Shown here one piece after another: positions 38,501-51,503 of a stretch of DNA of 64,000 nt. A program made the translations under genes and the position numbers. This DNA is from Strongyloides papillosus. Lineage: Eukaryota; Nematoda; Chromadorea; Rhabditida; Strongyloididae. Under the pieces are notes generated by a model. It made no database searches. It saw nothing but the letters and a program-made list of their open reading frames with translations, and had not been told where the DNA came from. Location: assembly GCA_005656395.1 (NCBI GenBank), contig SRSI01000023.1, forward strand, positions 558,001 to 622,000. Direction: 5' to 3'. The first letter of the stretch is position 1; each line of letters begins with the position of its first letter.

Positions 38501-41181
38501 GAGAGTAACCGTTCAAATGTTAATGGGTTTTATGGAATGCCAGCTGATGCACCAAATTATGCAGTAAGTAATTATTGTAGACCGATATCCTCTAATAGGA
38601 TGGATTCAAGGCTAAACAACACCAATAGTTCCATCCACAATTATTGTAATGCTGAGTTTGATGTTAGTTGTATAAGTAATAATTCAAGATCTAATAGGGA
38701 TATTTTGATATCACCACCACCGAGGATTAAAGATTCTAATAGTCAGTCGAATGTCTCGATGACTAATTCTAGTAGTCCACAAATACCACAACATAAAAGT
38801 CATAGATTTGTTAATGTTTGTTTTAAAATGCCAACTAAATGTGGGTATTGTACTACCATTCTTGTTGGTTTAGAAAGACAAGGTATATTCTGTCAAGATT
38901 GTCAATATTCCTGTCACGTATCCTGTGCTCAGAAGGGTCTTACACAATGTCCGGTGCCAAAAGAAGAATTAAGACCTCTTGGTATTGATCCACAAACTGG
39001 TATTGGTACAGCATACGAGGGCCTTGTTAAGGTACCCAAACCAAAAGGTATAAAATCAGGGTGGCAGACGACATACGTTGTCGTGTGTGACTTCAAATTA
39101 TATTTATACGATTGCGTACTTGAAAAGAATAAAATAAGTAGCATTGAACCCTCCATAAGGAGAGTCCTCGATATGAAAGACCCAGATTTTGCTGTATCAA
39201 GTGTTGGGGAGAGTGATGCAATCCACGCTAGTAGAAGTGATATTCCTAAGATCTTCCGGATTACGACGAGTCAAATTCATGCATGTCCTGGTGTTGAGGG
39301 TAAACAGAATGGTCTTAATACTACTGGAAGTACTGGTTCTAGTAATAGTGGTAATAATGCATTGATTGATGCTTCAGGGTTGAGACAGTACATCCTTGTG
39401 ATGGCTGATACTGAGGATGAGAAGAAGAAGTGGATTACTGCTTTGAATGAGTTGAAGAATATATTGAAGAGATCAAGGTTGGCTGATAAGAGTGCTTTTA
39501 TTGTAAAAGAGATTTGTGATATATCGTCGTTGGCTATGTTAAGGACAGTCCAGTGTGGTACGATAATTGATAAAAATAGAATTGTTATGGGATCTAGTGA
39601 ACAAGGTTTAGTATGTATTGATTTAGATTCAGAGGTAATTTTTTTATTATCACTATATTTCTACATATTTTTTTCTCTTTATAGATATTTGTTCCAATAG
39701 GTGGTGAAAAAGAAAATCACAAAAGAAACGTTGAAAAAGTAGAGTACAGCGAGGAAGAACAATTATTAATAGTTATGACAGGTCCATCAAAAGAACGCCT
39801 TATTCGGTTGATACCAGTAATTGCCATGGATGGTAGAGACTACAAATGGATAAAAATCGCCGATACCAAAAACTGTCACGATTTCTGCGTCGGAAGAGTT
39901 GGTTCCGGTAACTCAGTCTACCACTGTATCTGTGTTGCCATAAAGAAATCAGTTTTCGTATATCAAATTGATAGATCTGAAAAAAGACATTCTAAAATTC
40001 GGGAACTTGCTATGCCTGGTGAACCACAATGTCTTAATATAATTAACGGTTGCCTGATTGTTGGGGCACCAAGTACATTTAGATGTTGGGATTTAAATAC
40101 TAACAACCAAACAACACTAGTTAATTTAGAGGACTCATCACTACACTTCTTAAATGAGACAACGAATACAGCAAAGTTAGTTATTGATGTAAGTAGTATC
40201 AATACCTTGAAGTCTACTTCTGACATATCATCATCCATAAATTTGAATGATCATAAAGAATTTTTGTTAATCTTCCAAAAGTTAGGTATATACGTAGATG
40301 GTAATGGAAGGAGATCCCGATCACAGGAGTTGATGTTCCCTTCACCGGCGGTTAATGGTTTTTCTTACCTGGCACCATACTTATGTGCATTTGCAGAGAA
40401 TCATGTTGATATTTTTAATGTTGTTAGTTGTGAGTGGATTCAAACGATTAATTTACGTAGTGCTCTTCCTTTGTGTAGTACAGGTGTCCTGACGACGTGT
40501 TTAGTTAGTGATACTCCGTATTTAGTTTTGTTTTCAAATTTATGTGGTGATGAGGATCCTGTTATTATACCATCGAAGTCAACGTTAACGGCAAAGAGTA
40601 TGGCTAAGAGGAGGAGAAAGTTTTCGATGAAGAATAAGAATGATGATAATAAGGGAAGTTTAGATAGGAAATCTCATTTGTTGATTAGTGGACCATCCAA
40701 TTTTATTCATGTATCGCATCTTGGACCTGGACAGGAGATCCAACATATGATGGATGTCAAGGGACAACCATCTTCTAATACCGGTCAAATGGGAAATGTA
40801 TTGTTGCCAAATTCAGGGACAACAATGGGTGCAATCCAAGCAACAACAGACAAGATAAGATCACTAATGCCTCCAATGATGAGATCAACAACCTCCTCAA
40901 CAATAAGTTCCAATCAACCATCTGGTTCATTTCGAGAAAGTGATATCCTCCAAAGAAGTAGACCCCTAAGTTCACATAGTAAAAATTCAGATAACTCAAC
41001 TAACAAAGAAGGTAAACAATTAAACATGGATGATAGTAACGATAGTTATTATTTGGAACCCAATCAGTCATTCTCAAGTGGTGGAGGGGGTATCAGGAAA
41101 TCTGAAGTAAACATGTCATTTGAACCCCCGGCAATATCTCCACCACCACCTGTGCCAACAAACAATGATGGTCAAAAATAA
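35546..41181 (+). CDS. mrck-1: MRCK-type Cdc42/Rac effector Ser/Thr kinase
   Basis: Myotonic dystrophy kinase-related Cdc42-binding kinase, which drives actomyosin contraction at the cell cortex by phosphorylating myosin light chain regulators. Exons 35546-35723, 35892-39634 and 39685-41181 give 1,805 aa. Domains: N-terminal helical region; kinase about 77-345 with GKGAFGEV, Lys106, HRD Asp201, DFG Asp219 and [10 protein letters not shown]; the AGC tail [11 protein letters not shown]; long coiled coil about 430-930; C1 about 1030-1080 ([17 protein letters not shown]...); PH about 1100-1245; citron homology (CNH) about 1275-1570; and a CRIB motif [14 protein letters not shown] near 1641. All catalytic residues are intact. 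The first intron (168 nt) is open in frame, so a longer product with 56 extra residues before the kinase is possible. Confidence 0.95.
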
Positions 41182-41915
41182 TATCTATTTCTGTAAAAAT
41201 TAATAAAATTGTTTATCTATTTACATCATGATTTTTTAATCTATTTTATAATTTTAAACTTATTTTAATAAGAAGATTTTATGTTTGTAGCTTTAGAGGA
41301 CAAGATTTAAAATAAAGATAATGTAAAGAAAGGAGAATTTATTATTTATTAATTTACGAATAAAATATGATTTTATTGTGTATTTTTAGGCTGTCGGGTA
41401 AGTTGACAAGCTTTTCCTTGTTTTGTCAATATTTTCAATGCATACAGCTTAAGGTACTTCAAAATGGCTATTAAAATCATTATGTTGTTTACACTTATAA
41501 ATTTATTAAAATAGCTATATTTACATTTTTTTAAAGCACCTATTGACCACAACTTATCAAAAAACTAAATATTGAGATATGATATTAAAATATTTTCACA
41601 AAGTGAAGCTTTACTTTATAAGTTTGGATATTTATCTTTTTATATTCAATAAATACTGTGATCAAATATTCATAAATAAAATAAGGTTTAAAAAACAGAT
41701 GTTCGACCATTTATAAAAATGGGTTAAGTTTAAAATAAGTTATTATCAAGACAAATAAACTATCTTTATTCATATTATTATAGATTCATAAAAAAATAGG
41801 AAGAAATATATGTTGCAAAAAAATATAATTATTTACTTTTTTCCTGTAATTATTTCAGATGACCCAACTCAGTATTTATTTTAAAAAAAGAAAAGAAAAT
41901 ATACATAAGTAGATT
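41182..41915. other. Intergenic between convergent mrck-1 and FERM-PTP genes
   Basis: 734 bp with both 3' ends. AT-rich; no feature recognised. Confidence 0.5.
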
Positions 41916-44900
41916 TTATATTAATCTGGACCTTTGAAGGTAATGTGATATCGTTGAGTGTACGAAACGATATTGTCCAACACTTTGCATTAAACTCATT
42001 CGTTGTTGTCTCATGATCCGTAGTATTTGGTTAATCTCGAAAGGCTAAAAACATTAATATTAAGATCAATAATAAAGATAAATAACATACAATATTGTTT
42101 TCTAAACATTTCAAAATAACATCTGTTAGTAAGAAAACTCCTGATTCATTTGTTCCATCAATACAATGAACCAACATTGGTGGATAAATATTTCTACGCA
42201 CTTGTTTATTCTTGTCATCATCCCCCACATTACTCCCCTTCCCAGAATCATTATACGAATTCTGACTAGATCCCTTCGAGGAATTAACAGAATCCGTCAT
42301 CGTACAAAAACTATTATTACTCTTCTGATCATTTACCAAACTCAAATTATTCAAATTCATAATATTAGAACTTGCCATGGTAATTGTGGATGCTTTCCTT
42401 TGATCAGTAGATAATGACCGCAATTTGTTTGTAACATCATGCAAATTAACTCTACTTACACTCCTACTACGTGATGACTTCTTTCTAATTGTTGTTGATA
42501 AACGATTAGTATGTTCAATTATTTTTTCATTATCTTTTAGGGTGTTATAAACATGTCTTTGGACGCTGTTAACGGTATCTAGGAATGCTAAGAATGATTC
42601 TGATGATAGGGGGATGTTGTAATCATCTAGGTCCGAGTATTGGAGATGGTATATTGTCTTTTTCTTTCCTGTTTTTAGACATTTTAATATGATAACGTTA
42701 TTATATTTGGAGGTGGTTTTTAATCGCAATGAAAACATGGGTAATTTTAATTTTTCACCAATTTTTGTTGGCCAATATATTGGAACGGTTTGTGAATTGG
42801 AGATTTTTTGTATCATTACAATAACATAAACACCCTTCTCCCATACCATCTGCCAGAAATCGTTAATGGTATTCGATAAAGGATTCTGTGTAACGATATA
42901 ATGTAAAAATTGGTACCCCAACGGTATACGGACATTACTAGCATTAATATACCCATCAATATTATCTTTCGTTGTCACCAACGTCACTCTTGTATCTTCA
43001 TAAGGCAATATATAATTACTCCTATTTCTATTCAAATTATGAGTATTCAAACTAGTTGATGTCCCAGCAGTATGCCTTTTTTTAGGGATATCATTAAATT
43101 CTTTATTCAAAATTGTACTGTTACTCAATTTTTTCAGTAATAATCTTAATGTATCTTCTAACCCAAAACAAAGATTATTTTGACATTTAATTCCCTCCAT
43201 GGTGTCTAGAAAATCTTCATGAACAGGAGAGGAAGTTGTGTTGGTGTAGGTAACAAAGTTGTCTGGTGAGGATGAGTCAAATGAGAATTGGTCTTCGTCA
43301 CCATGGGTGCTCTTCAAGTCGCATGAATCTTGTCTCCTCAATTGAGGGCGCCTTCGCTATAAAAAAAAGGAATAAAATTATATTTATAAATATGAATAAT
43401 ATGTAAGTAGGAACAATAAAAATATGTACAAAAATTTTTTGATAAAAACATATTTAAATGTCATGTTTGTGTTGAAAATATATATGTATAACTCTTAATA
43501 GTGCATAAGTAGAGACTTAAAGATTATGTTAAGGTAAATATCATTTGGTGGTGAATTTTATAAATTGAACATTTATAAAAGTTCAGTAGATTTGTATCTT
43601 AGTTTGAAAAAATGGAATATTTTTGAAGTTGAATTTGATCATTTTTGTGTAAGGAAAAAAATGTCTATTATTTGGTGTATAAAAGATAATATCTACTGTA
43701 GATGTAATAAATTAGTGATAACAATAAAAAGAAGTACATAAAGCAAATGATATATTACTATAAAGCATTGAATTATGATAATGCATTAACATGTACTTTC
43801 CGATAAACTTTTATTCCTTCTCTTAGTAGAAAAATACTTTTAAAAATATACGAATTATACATATTTATGAAAATTGCGATGATGCAATACATATATAGAA
43901 GAAAATAGTTGAATGAAATGATTTAGGAAAGCGATTATTCACGGAAAAATGACATTTTTACGATACTTAATAATAGTAAATTACAAATGATATGTTAATC
44001 ACATTAGTTTAAATAAATTATGTAAAAAAATTAATAGATATTTAATTTTTTTATCTTGAGATACAATTCTAGTTACTATTTTAAACTACTTTTGATGGGA
44101 AAATGATAGTAATGTTAAGTTTAATGAATATTGTAAAAGATTCACTCAAAATATAATATTTGTTTTTAACTTTGATATTAATAAGTGAGATGTTAATAAA
44201 TTATTCTAAGGAAGCAGTAACTTGTTTAGTTAATCTGATACCCTAATATAATTTTATTTATTTTCTTTGGTTCTTAATATATAATCTTCAATATAAAGAC
44301 TTACCTGTGATAAATTTTCATTGCAAGAATGGGTTTTGGTTAAGTTTCTAGTTTCATTGAGTGTATCAATGTGGTATCTTATACCATGTCCTAGTTCTTT
44401 TTCATCGTAATTACCATCTTCGTTGGTAGCCTTTTTATCATTACATTCATCTTCCAGTGATGAAGACATTATCTTGTCGTTGTACTGGTCAATTGAGAGA
44501 GAATCTCTCCCTGAATCTATGTTATCTCCCTGGGATATTTGCTGTTTGTCGTGGTAGAATGTGTAGTATGATGTTAAATTATCAAAAATATTAGAGGTTG
44601 ACAAGACAACTGATGTTGATGGCGGTGAATGACTATTCATTTTTTGACTTATAATTGGTGCTGAGTACTTTTTTTGTGTAATTATTGGAGATTTTATATA
44701 TGGTGGTGGTGAGGAGGTAGATGAAATCATGTTATTATTATTATTTTGTAGTTTTAACGATGAAATACCCATTTTTGGGTATTTAATGGTTGCTAGATTT
44801 GGAGTTGATCGAAATTTGTTACCTTGTTTTTGAAAGTGAACGTGAATACTATTATTATCCTCAATTGAGTCGGTACTACGTGAATAAAGGTTACTGGAAC

Positions 44901-46422
44901 CATTTTGTTTTGCTTTAGCAGCTCCAGCAGCCATTAAATTTGCTCTCCTCCCCCGATCGGATGATCGTTTTATGAACTTCAAATGTGATCCCTCAGAATC
45001 GTGAGATTGGTGGTTGTGGTTTCTGGTTATTAAATTAATTTCAGGTGATGATCCCATAATTTTGAATTTTTTCCCTTCAAATTCACTCATTCGTATAGAA
45101 GATGGTTGTTGCATGAATGTTTGTTGTTGTGATAACATATCATTTCCAATAATTCCTTTTATTCCATTGTTAGTGTTTTTGGTTATTGATATAGAATTAG
45201 AGGAATGACTATAGGAGGATGACTTCAATGACATATGATCGTTCCTAAATGCCATTGATAATTGTTGAGGGGAGATGTTTTCGATAATTTCTCCTGTATT
45301 ACTAATTTTATGATTAAAGTTGCTTCTATTCAAGTTAGATGTTTGTATTGTTATTTTTGGGTTATCAACAAACACCACCATGTCTTCTTCTAAGTTTTTT
45401 AATTCAATAGGCATATTTTTCTGTAATATACCGATAGTTGTTGAATATTTGTATTGCCAATTAAAAATAATAGAGGTATATTTGGATGATGTGGTATCTT
45501 CAAATAAATATTGATATGTAGTTCCTTGTTTTCGTTTAATCACCAAATGCCTTTTAGAGGAAGATATACTCTTAATATCAGACCATGGAATAAAAATATT
45601 ATCTGTATGGTATTTCTTAACGATAATCCCATTAAAAGAATATCCAATGGATGTTTCAGTACTATCATCATCCTTACAATAAAAATACTCCTCACCATAC
45701 CCTGGTGATGAGGCAACATCCACCAAATACAACATCGCTGCCTGTGAACTGTTCATTGACGTTAACCGTTCATATAATGTCAATATTTGTAATAAATATT
45801 CCTCACCAACTTGTCCATTTTTTATGAAGTGAAATGGCAGTAGTTGTAAAGATTTTAAGAATTCCAGTGTATGGAAATGGGGATCGTAATCACCATACTC
45901 AACTTGAAGAGAGTATGCTGCGAGTGATAGATATTTTTCTATGTCGATTAAAAATTTTCCGTTTATTACGTCATTCTTAACGAGATAGAAATATATGCTT
46001 CTACTCATTTTGTCGCATAACATACTGGGATTAACCGTCCAATACAGGATTGCTAATTGGATGTGTCTTGGTTTGCAGGCGTATTTGTCTAATTGTTTTT
46101 TGACTGGTTTGTCGAATTCCAGCCAGCGGAATATTTTTTTATCTGGATCATTACATTTTAATTGGTATTTAAATCCATAGAATTCTGGCTTAAATAAGAG
46201 AAATGGAATAAAATCAATGAGGTTTAAATAATAAAATACCTGTTCGAGATTAACTTTTTGTTGTAAAAATTCTATTATGGTAAATGGTGTTGATTCGGAA
46301 TTTAAGGTACATTGACACAAAGATCTGTCACTAATGAAAATTGTGACAACAAAGATATCCTGACTAATCTCATACTTTCCATGTTTTCTTCCCAATCTCA
46401 ACTTCAGTGGATTTAAAATCAT
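41916..46422 (-). CDS. FERM-domain protein tyrosine phosphatase, PTPN14/21-like, predicted pseudophosphatase
   Basis: Exons: 46240-46422, 44305-46188, 42091-43356 and 41916-42044, giving 1,153 aa. A 51-nt intron (46189-46239) and a 948-nt intron (43357-44304) interrupt it. The N-terminal FERM domain (about 1-310) has the PTPN14/21 pattern (KKQLDKYA, QVEYGDYD, the PH-like C-lobe), followed by a long Ser/Asn-rich linker. The PTP domain keeps YILPYEDTRVTL, YINASN and DFWQMVWEKGV and ends LQRSRLI. The active site is broken: the P-loop reads HCIDGTNESG (catalytic Arg replaced by Glu at about residue 1093), and the WPD loop is SDLDDYN without Trp-Pro. About 100 extra low-complexity residues sit between WPD and the P-loop. 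It is probably a non-catalytic scaffold at the cortex or junctions. Start chosen at the first true ATG. Confidence 0.88.
43357..44304 (-). other. Long intron of the FERM-PTP gene
   Basis: A 948-nt intron, far longer than the usual 45-60 nt here, with donor CAG|GTAAG at 44305/44304 and acceptor TTTATAG before 43356. Phase 0 on both sides. AT-rich, no open frame, no repeat; nothing else recognised inside. Confidence 0.6.
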
Positions 46423-48620
46423 TTTGATTTTTTTACGAAAAAAGCGCAATATATAAATAACACAATTAATTAGTTGTTGTATTTAAAAATAGATAAGTGT
46501 AATTAAAATTTGATTGATACACTTTTACTATTACTTGACAAATTTGAACCACAAGTATAACGTTAATTGAAAAATTGTTACGTTAAAGTAATAATATTAG
46601 AACATCATCGAATATTTATTCCTTTAAATTAATTAATTTTATTCTACAAATGTTATATGATGGGTTAAAAAAATATCAAATCAAGGAAAAAGAAAATAAT
46701 ATTAAAGCAAACATTAGAAGGGAAAAACATCAATTAATGATTGATTTTGTAATATATCATCAATAATCAAAAACAAAAAAGTTCTTAGGTAAAAATATAT
46801 CTTATTACAAAAACAAGATTAAAATATTTGATGAGAAAGAGGAAAAATTTAAAGATTGTCCTGATTAAAGAATGCTATGTAAAAGATAAAGATGTTAACT
46901 CTATATTTAATTATGATTTAGAATATTTATAGAAAAATTATTCAAATAAAAGAAGGCGATCATTCAATCAATGTATAAAATAAATTGATATTTGAAGATA
47001 GGAAGATATTAATAAGTTGGTGAAAGTATTTAAGGGATCATAACTATTATAAAGCATCTTTAACCTTATGAAAATTGCGCAAATAGTTATCTATCATTAT
47101 TATCAACATAATATTCATATATTGTTAGCGATGGTATTGGTAGACTTATGTATGTGTGTGATAAACATAAATTTTATATTGTACCTTTATTTATATTTTA
47201 CTATTACTTAATTTATTAAACATTTAATTAGTAAAGGAAAGAAATTAATATTTCAAAACTTTGATATAATTTACTTTAAATGATAAGATTAGTGTTATAT
47301 CATAAGTGGTACTTCTTTTGTCATGATATTAAATTATTCTTTTCATTTAAAGATTACATTACTATTTATTTATTTATTCTAGTTAATTTTATAACATAAT
47401 CATATATGATATAATATCTACATTAAAGATAATTATTTTTAATAGATAAACATATAATAATTAAATGTAAAATATAATTAAGAATAAACAATAAAAATAA
47501 ATGTACTGTAAAAATTGTTCCTCTAAAAAGATTATGGGTGTTTTAAAATATTTTTGTGGGAATTGTAACAAAAGTACTACCACAAGGACGATTATGAGCA
47601 TCTATAATATACCATCTAATGATGGCATCCATCTCCTAATTACACATATCTAAACATGTCTCATTTTCAAAATGTTCTTTATTAAAACATAAATCTTATA
47701 AATCAATTTAAATGTAATTATACTAAAACAAATTTTAGAAGGTCAGATAGGGAAGAAAAATACCAATAAATGGAATAAAAAAAATCTGATAAGAATCTAC
47801 AAAAAAATGTGAATATTATGAAAATACAGTTAAAAAACAAAAAAAGTTGATAGAACAGCTGTCGTATGGGGCTCAATAATATGTCCAACCTTTCTACAAT
47901 ATATGATTCAGCCTTCTTTTTTAATACATGGTCCAATAATATCTACATTAAAAAGGTCATATAAAGGTCAGTTATTAAAGATTTGGACTTGTATATTTAC
48001 ATTAGAAACATTTAAACAAAAAATTGGTAATTGAAGTGTTTTATGTAAATAGAGATATCTTTGAATATTTACAAATGTAACATAAAAGTAATAATATACA
48101 TCAGAAATCATTTTCAATTAGTGATAAAAAAGAACTTTTATTAATAATAATATTTTTTTAAATTTAAAAAACTGTAAAAATAATTTATTTCTATTCTTAA
48201 AAATATTTGTATTTATTATTAACAAAAAATATTTCTAGTTAGTGGAAAATATGTTCATTTTATGATGGTAGAAAGTTGGTGTAAGCAAGAACACATCCAC
48301 CTATGTATTCTGATCATTGTTCATATTTGAAAAGTAGCACATGCCAACTGACAATTAATGGCATAAACAATTAAATTGTAATTGTAGTTCTATTTCTTTA
48401 TGATCTTCCCACCAATATGTTTTTTTGTATCTATATTCAAAAAAATTAATAACGTCACAAATTATTTTTACAAAAAAGCATTGTAGAAATAAAATGGTGA
48501 TCGGGTATTTTCTTTAAGTATAATCGACCGCAAATTTAAAATGTACTTTCAGTTATGTAATATTTAGATCTATACTTCTATGGTCAAGAAGTATAAGCAA
48601 AGAAAGTTATTGATAGAGAT
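46423..48620. other. Divergent intergenic spacer, FERM-PTP side
   Basis: About 2.2 kb of the 2.65-kb spacer between the FERM-PTP (-) and acyl-CoA synthetase (+) genes. A 72-codon minus frame at 47718-47936 starts at a TTG and is Phe/Ile/Leu-rich; treated as chance. Confidence 0.45.
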
Positions 48621-48632
48621 TAAGTTCATTTT

Positions 48633-48772
48633 ATCTAATCTGAAATATGTGCGATGGACGCGTAGGAATGAGGAACTCCAATTAAAATTGGACTTTAACC
48701 TACGTCATGAAAAGGACGTAGATATGTAGTATATTCATTCATATTTCAAGATGGTCGTTAGATAAAAGTTTG
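48633..48772 (+). ncRNA. Nested inverted-repeat island: candidate structured RNA or small foldback element
   Basis: Outer arms TTTTATCTAA...TTAGATAAAA and TGAAATATG...CATATTTCA enclose a GC-enriched core. The core holds a stem GACGCGTAGG/CCTACGTC, an inner perfect hairpin TCCAATT-AAA-AATTGGA and a third arm GACGTAG that could pair with CTACGTC instead, giving two alternative folds. The island is much more GC-rich than its surroundings. It could be a structured RNA or a tiny transposon-like foldback. No known ribozyme core (for example CTGATGA...GAAA) is present. Confidence 0.3.
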
Positions 48773-49074
48773 AAGTATTACCGCTTAGATAAACGATGAA
48801 TAGCATTTCTCTAACCGTAAGCAATAATAAGACACAATAATACACTATATTACGATTGTTTGGCTTGACCTTTTGAATAGTATAACCAAAAGAGCAGAAA
48901 CTACATAATATCTATTTTAAAGATAACTGACATCATTTTTGTTTAACAACAATTAAGGAGTTGTTATCAAAAGTTTGGTTGTTTAAATAGCAATTATTAA
49001 ATAGTCACCATTATTATATTTATCTGCATTTTGTAATTTCTTATTAATTTTCTTCCGTTTGAATATTGTCAAAG
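48773..49074. promoter_or_regulatory. Upstream region of the acyl-CoA synthetase gene
   Basis: 302 bp between the structured island and the start codon. It should contain promoter and leader. No discrete element is certain. Confidence 0.35.
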
Positions 49075-51342
49075 ATGGCAAATGAGGTTGGGAATTTAAA
49101 AGAAAATACGAATTCGATAACTTTGTCTGTTATAAGAACTATTTCTAATGGTCTTTTTAAAGTTGGAGATATTATTACCTATCCTATTCACTATATTTTT
49201 TTTAATCCTAAAAATAAATTAAAGGAATCTACATCTATCAAGGTTACTTTAATTGGATATTTTTTTGAAATTAATTGGAATTAATTTTAGGGTGTTAGAG
49301 TAAATACTGAAGATTGTCATTCACCTTTTCGTAATATCAAATCTGTTGATAAGTTATCAAGCCTATTGTTCCCAGATTCACCCACACTAGACAAAGTATG
49401 GGATCGCTGTGCACAATTGTATTCAAACAACCCATGTATGGGTACAAGAGAAATAATTAAAATCTACGAAGAAAAACTACCTGACGGTAGAGTATTTCAC
49501 AAAGCAAAATTTGGAAAATATAAATGGTTGACATACAAAGAGGTAGATATTCAAATAACCAAATTATCACGGGCCATTTGTAATTTGAATTTACCAAAGA
49601 GATGCTTTGTTGTGATTTTTGCCGAGACAAGAGCTGAATGGCAAATAACCGCCCAAGCATGTATCAAAGCTGGCCTTACTATTGTTACAGTTTATGCGAC
49701 ACTTGGGAAGGAGGCTGTTAAGAGTGCTATAAAGGAATGTGAGGGTGTTGTCCTTTTTACAACATCTTCACATTTTGAATTAGTGAATGAAATATCAGAT
49801 ACCATACCTAGTATTAAACATTTAATTTATTTTGAAGATAGGTACTCTCCAACGACAGTGGATTTCAAGAAACAACATCTTTTGAAGGAGTTAAAGACTA
49901 AATTCGTTACTTGTGAATTGTTTGATTCTTTTATCAATACTCAGGAACATTCCACAGAGCCAGTAATATCAAATTGTAGAGAGGATGATGTGTGTTTGAT
50001 AATGTATACAAGTGGTTCTGTGGGACATCCCAAGGGTGTTATGTTAACTCACAAAAATATTATAGCATCGGTGGTTGGAATGTTAAGTGTTATCACGGGG
50101 TCATCGAAAGATGTATATGCTGCTTACCTTCCACTTGCTCACATTCTTGAGGTATACATTAGTTGTTACAATAAATATTTAATAATTTCTTTTTAGGTAT
50201 GTGCAGAGTATATTGCACTATCAAAGGGGGCAAAGATAGGATACTCTTCAGCACAGACGTTGTTTGATAATGCTGCAAAAATTTATCCAGGAACTAAAGG
50301 AGATACAGCTGTTCTTAAACCAACAATTATGGCTGCAGTTCCTGCTGTTATGGATAGAATATATAAGAGTGTTCTTGATAAAGTATCAAATTCAGGTGTT
50401 ATTTCAAGGGAAATATTTAATATTTGTTATAAAAGGAGACTTAAAAGAATTGAAGAAGGTTATAAAAGTTTATTAATAGATAGACTTGTCTTCAAAAAGA
50501 TTAGAAATATTCTGGGAGGTCATGTGAGACTAATTATTTCTGGTGGTGCTCCATTAAGTAGTACTAGCCAAAGATTTATGAATGTGTGTTTTGGGTGTCC
50601 TGTTACTCAAGGATATGGATTGACTGAAACATGTGGTGCTGCAACTATTACGGAACAATCAGACCTTTCAACTGGTTATGTTGGTGCACCGTTAGTTTGT
50701 AATGAGATATTGTTGAAAGAGTGCCCTGAAATTGGGTATAAACCTTCAAATATGCCACCTCAAGGTGAAATTTTAATTTATGGTGATAATGTTTGCAAGG
50801 GGTACTTTAATAATCCACAAAAAAATAAAGAAGAATTTATTACTATTAATGGTAAGAGGTACTTTTGTACGGGAGATATTGGTGAGGTTAGAGATGATGG
50901 ATCAATTAAAATTATTGATAGGAAGAAGGATCTGGTTAAAACTTCACATGGTGAATATATATCGTTAGGGAAAGTTGAATCAAATTTAATTACCCATTTT
51001 CTTGTTGATAATATTTGTGTTGTTGTTGACCCAGAGAAGTCGTATGTTGTTGCTTTGATTGTCCCAAATCAGAAGCATTTGACTAAATTAGCTGAGGATT
51101 TGGGGATTACAGGTAAAAGTTGGGAGGATATTTGTAGTAATGATCGTGTAAAGGATGCTATTGTTAAGGAACTTAAGGATTATGGTAAAAGGAGTTTGGA
51201 GAAGTTTGAAATTCCATCAAAAGTTTTTCTTTGTCATGAACCATGGACATCTGTTAATGGTTTGTTGACTGAAGCCTTGAAACTTAAGAGAAATCCAATT
51301 CATAAGAAGTATAAAAAGGAAATTAATGAAATGTATCGTTAA
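49075..51342 (+). CDS. Long-chain fatty acid-CoA ligase, ACSL3/4 type
   Basis: Activates long-chain fatty acids with ATP and CoA for lipid synthesis or oxidation. Exons 49075-49242, 49291-50151 and 50197-51342 give 724 aa, the size of human ACSL3/4. The N-terminus (residues about 15-45) is hydrophobic enough for a membrane anchor in ER or lipid droplets. Family motifs: AMP-binding loop YTSGSVGHPKGVML (295-308; Val instead of the usual Thr in SGSTG), GYGLTETCGAATIT, the ATP-binding YFCTGDIGEV and the hinge/ACS signature IIDRKKDLVKTSHGEYI. HILEVCAEYIALSKGAKIGYSS fixes the last splice junction. It should be active; the Val in the loop is a mild change. Which C. elegans acs gene is the orthologue is left open. 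A four-pass membrane gene starts 161 bp downstream. Confidence 0.93.
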
Positions 51343-51503
51343 AAAGTAATTTATTAATTACTAATAATAAAATTTTTTCCTATACATTTTAATACAATAT
51401 AGGTTTTTGTAAAATTTGAATAATAACGGATAATAATAAAATTTTGTTACTAATTGTTCTTTAAATATTCAATGTTTTAAGATAATTCATTATTTGTTAT
51501 AAA

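Noticed and set aside
47718..47936. 72-codon minus-strand frame with hydrophobic stretch
   Set aside because: Starts at TTG, not ATG, and consists mainly of Phe/Ile/Leu; no splice partners found. Treated as chance, although the first 25 codons look somewhat protein-like.
48640..48740. Hammerhead ribozyme
   Set aside because: Although the stems are suggestive, the CTGATGA and paired GAAA core is missing in both strands.
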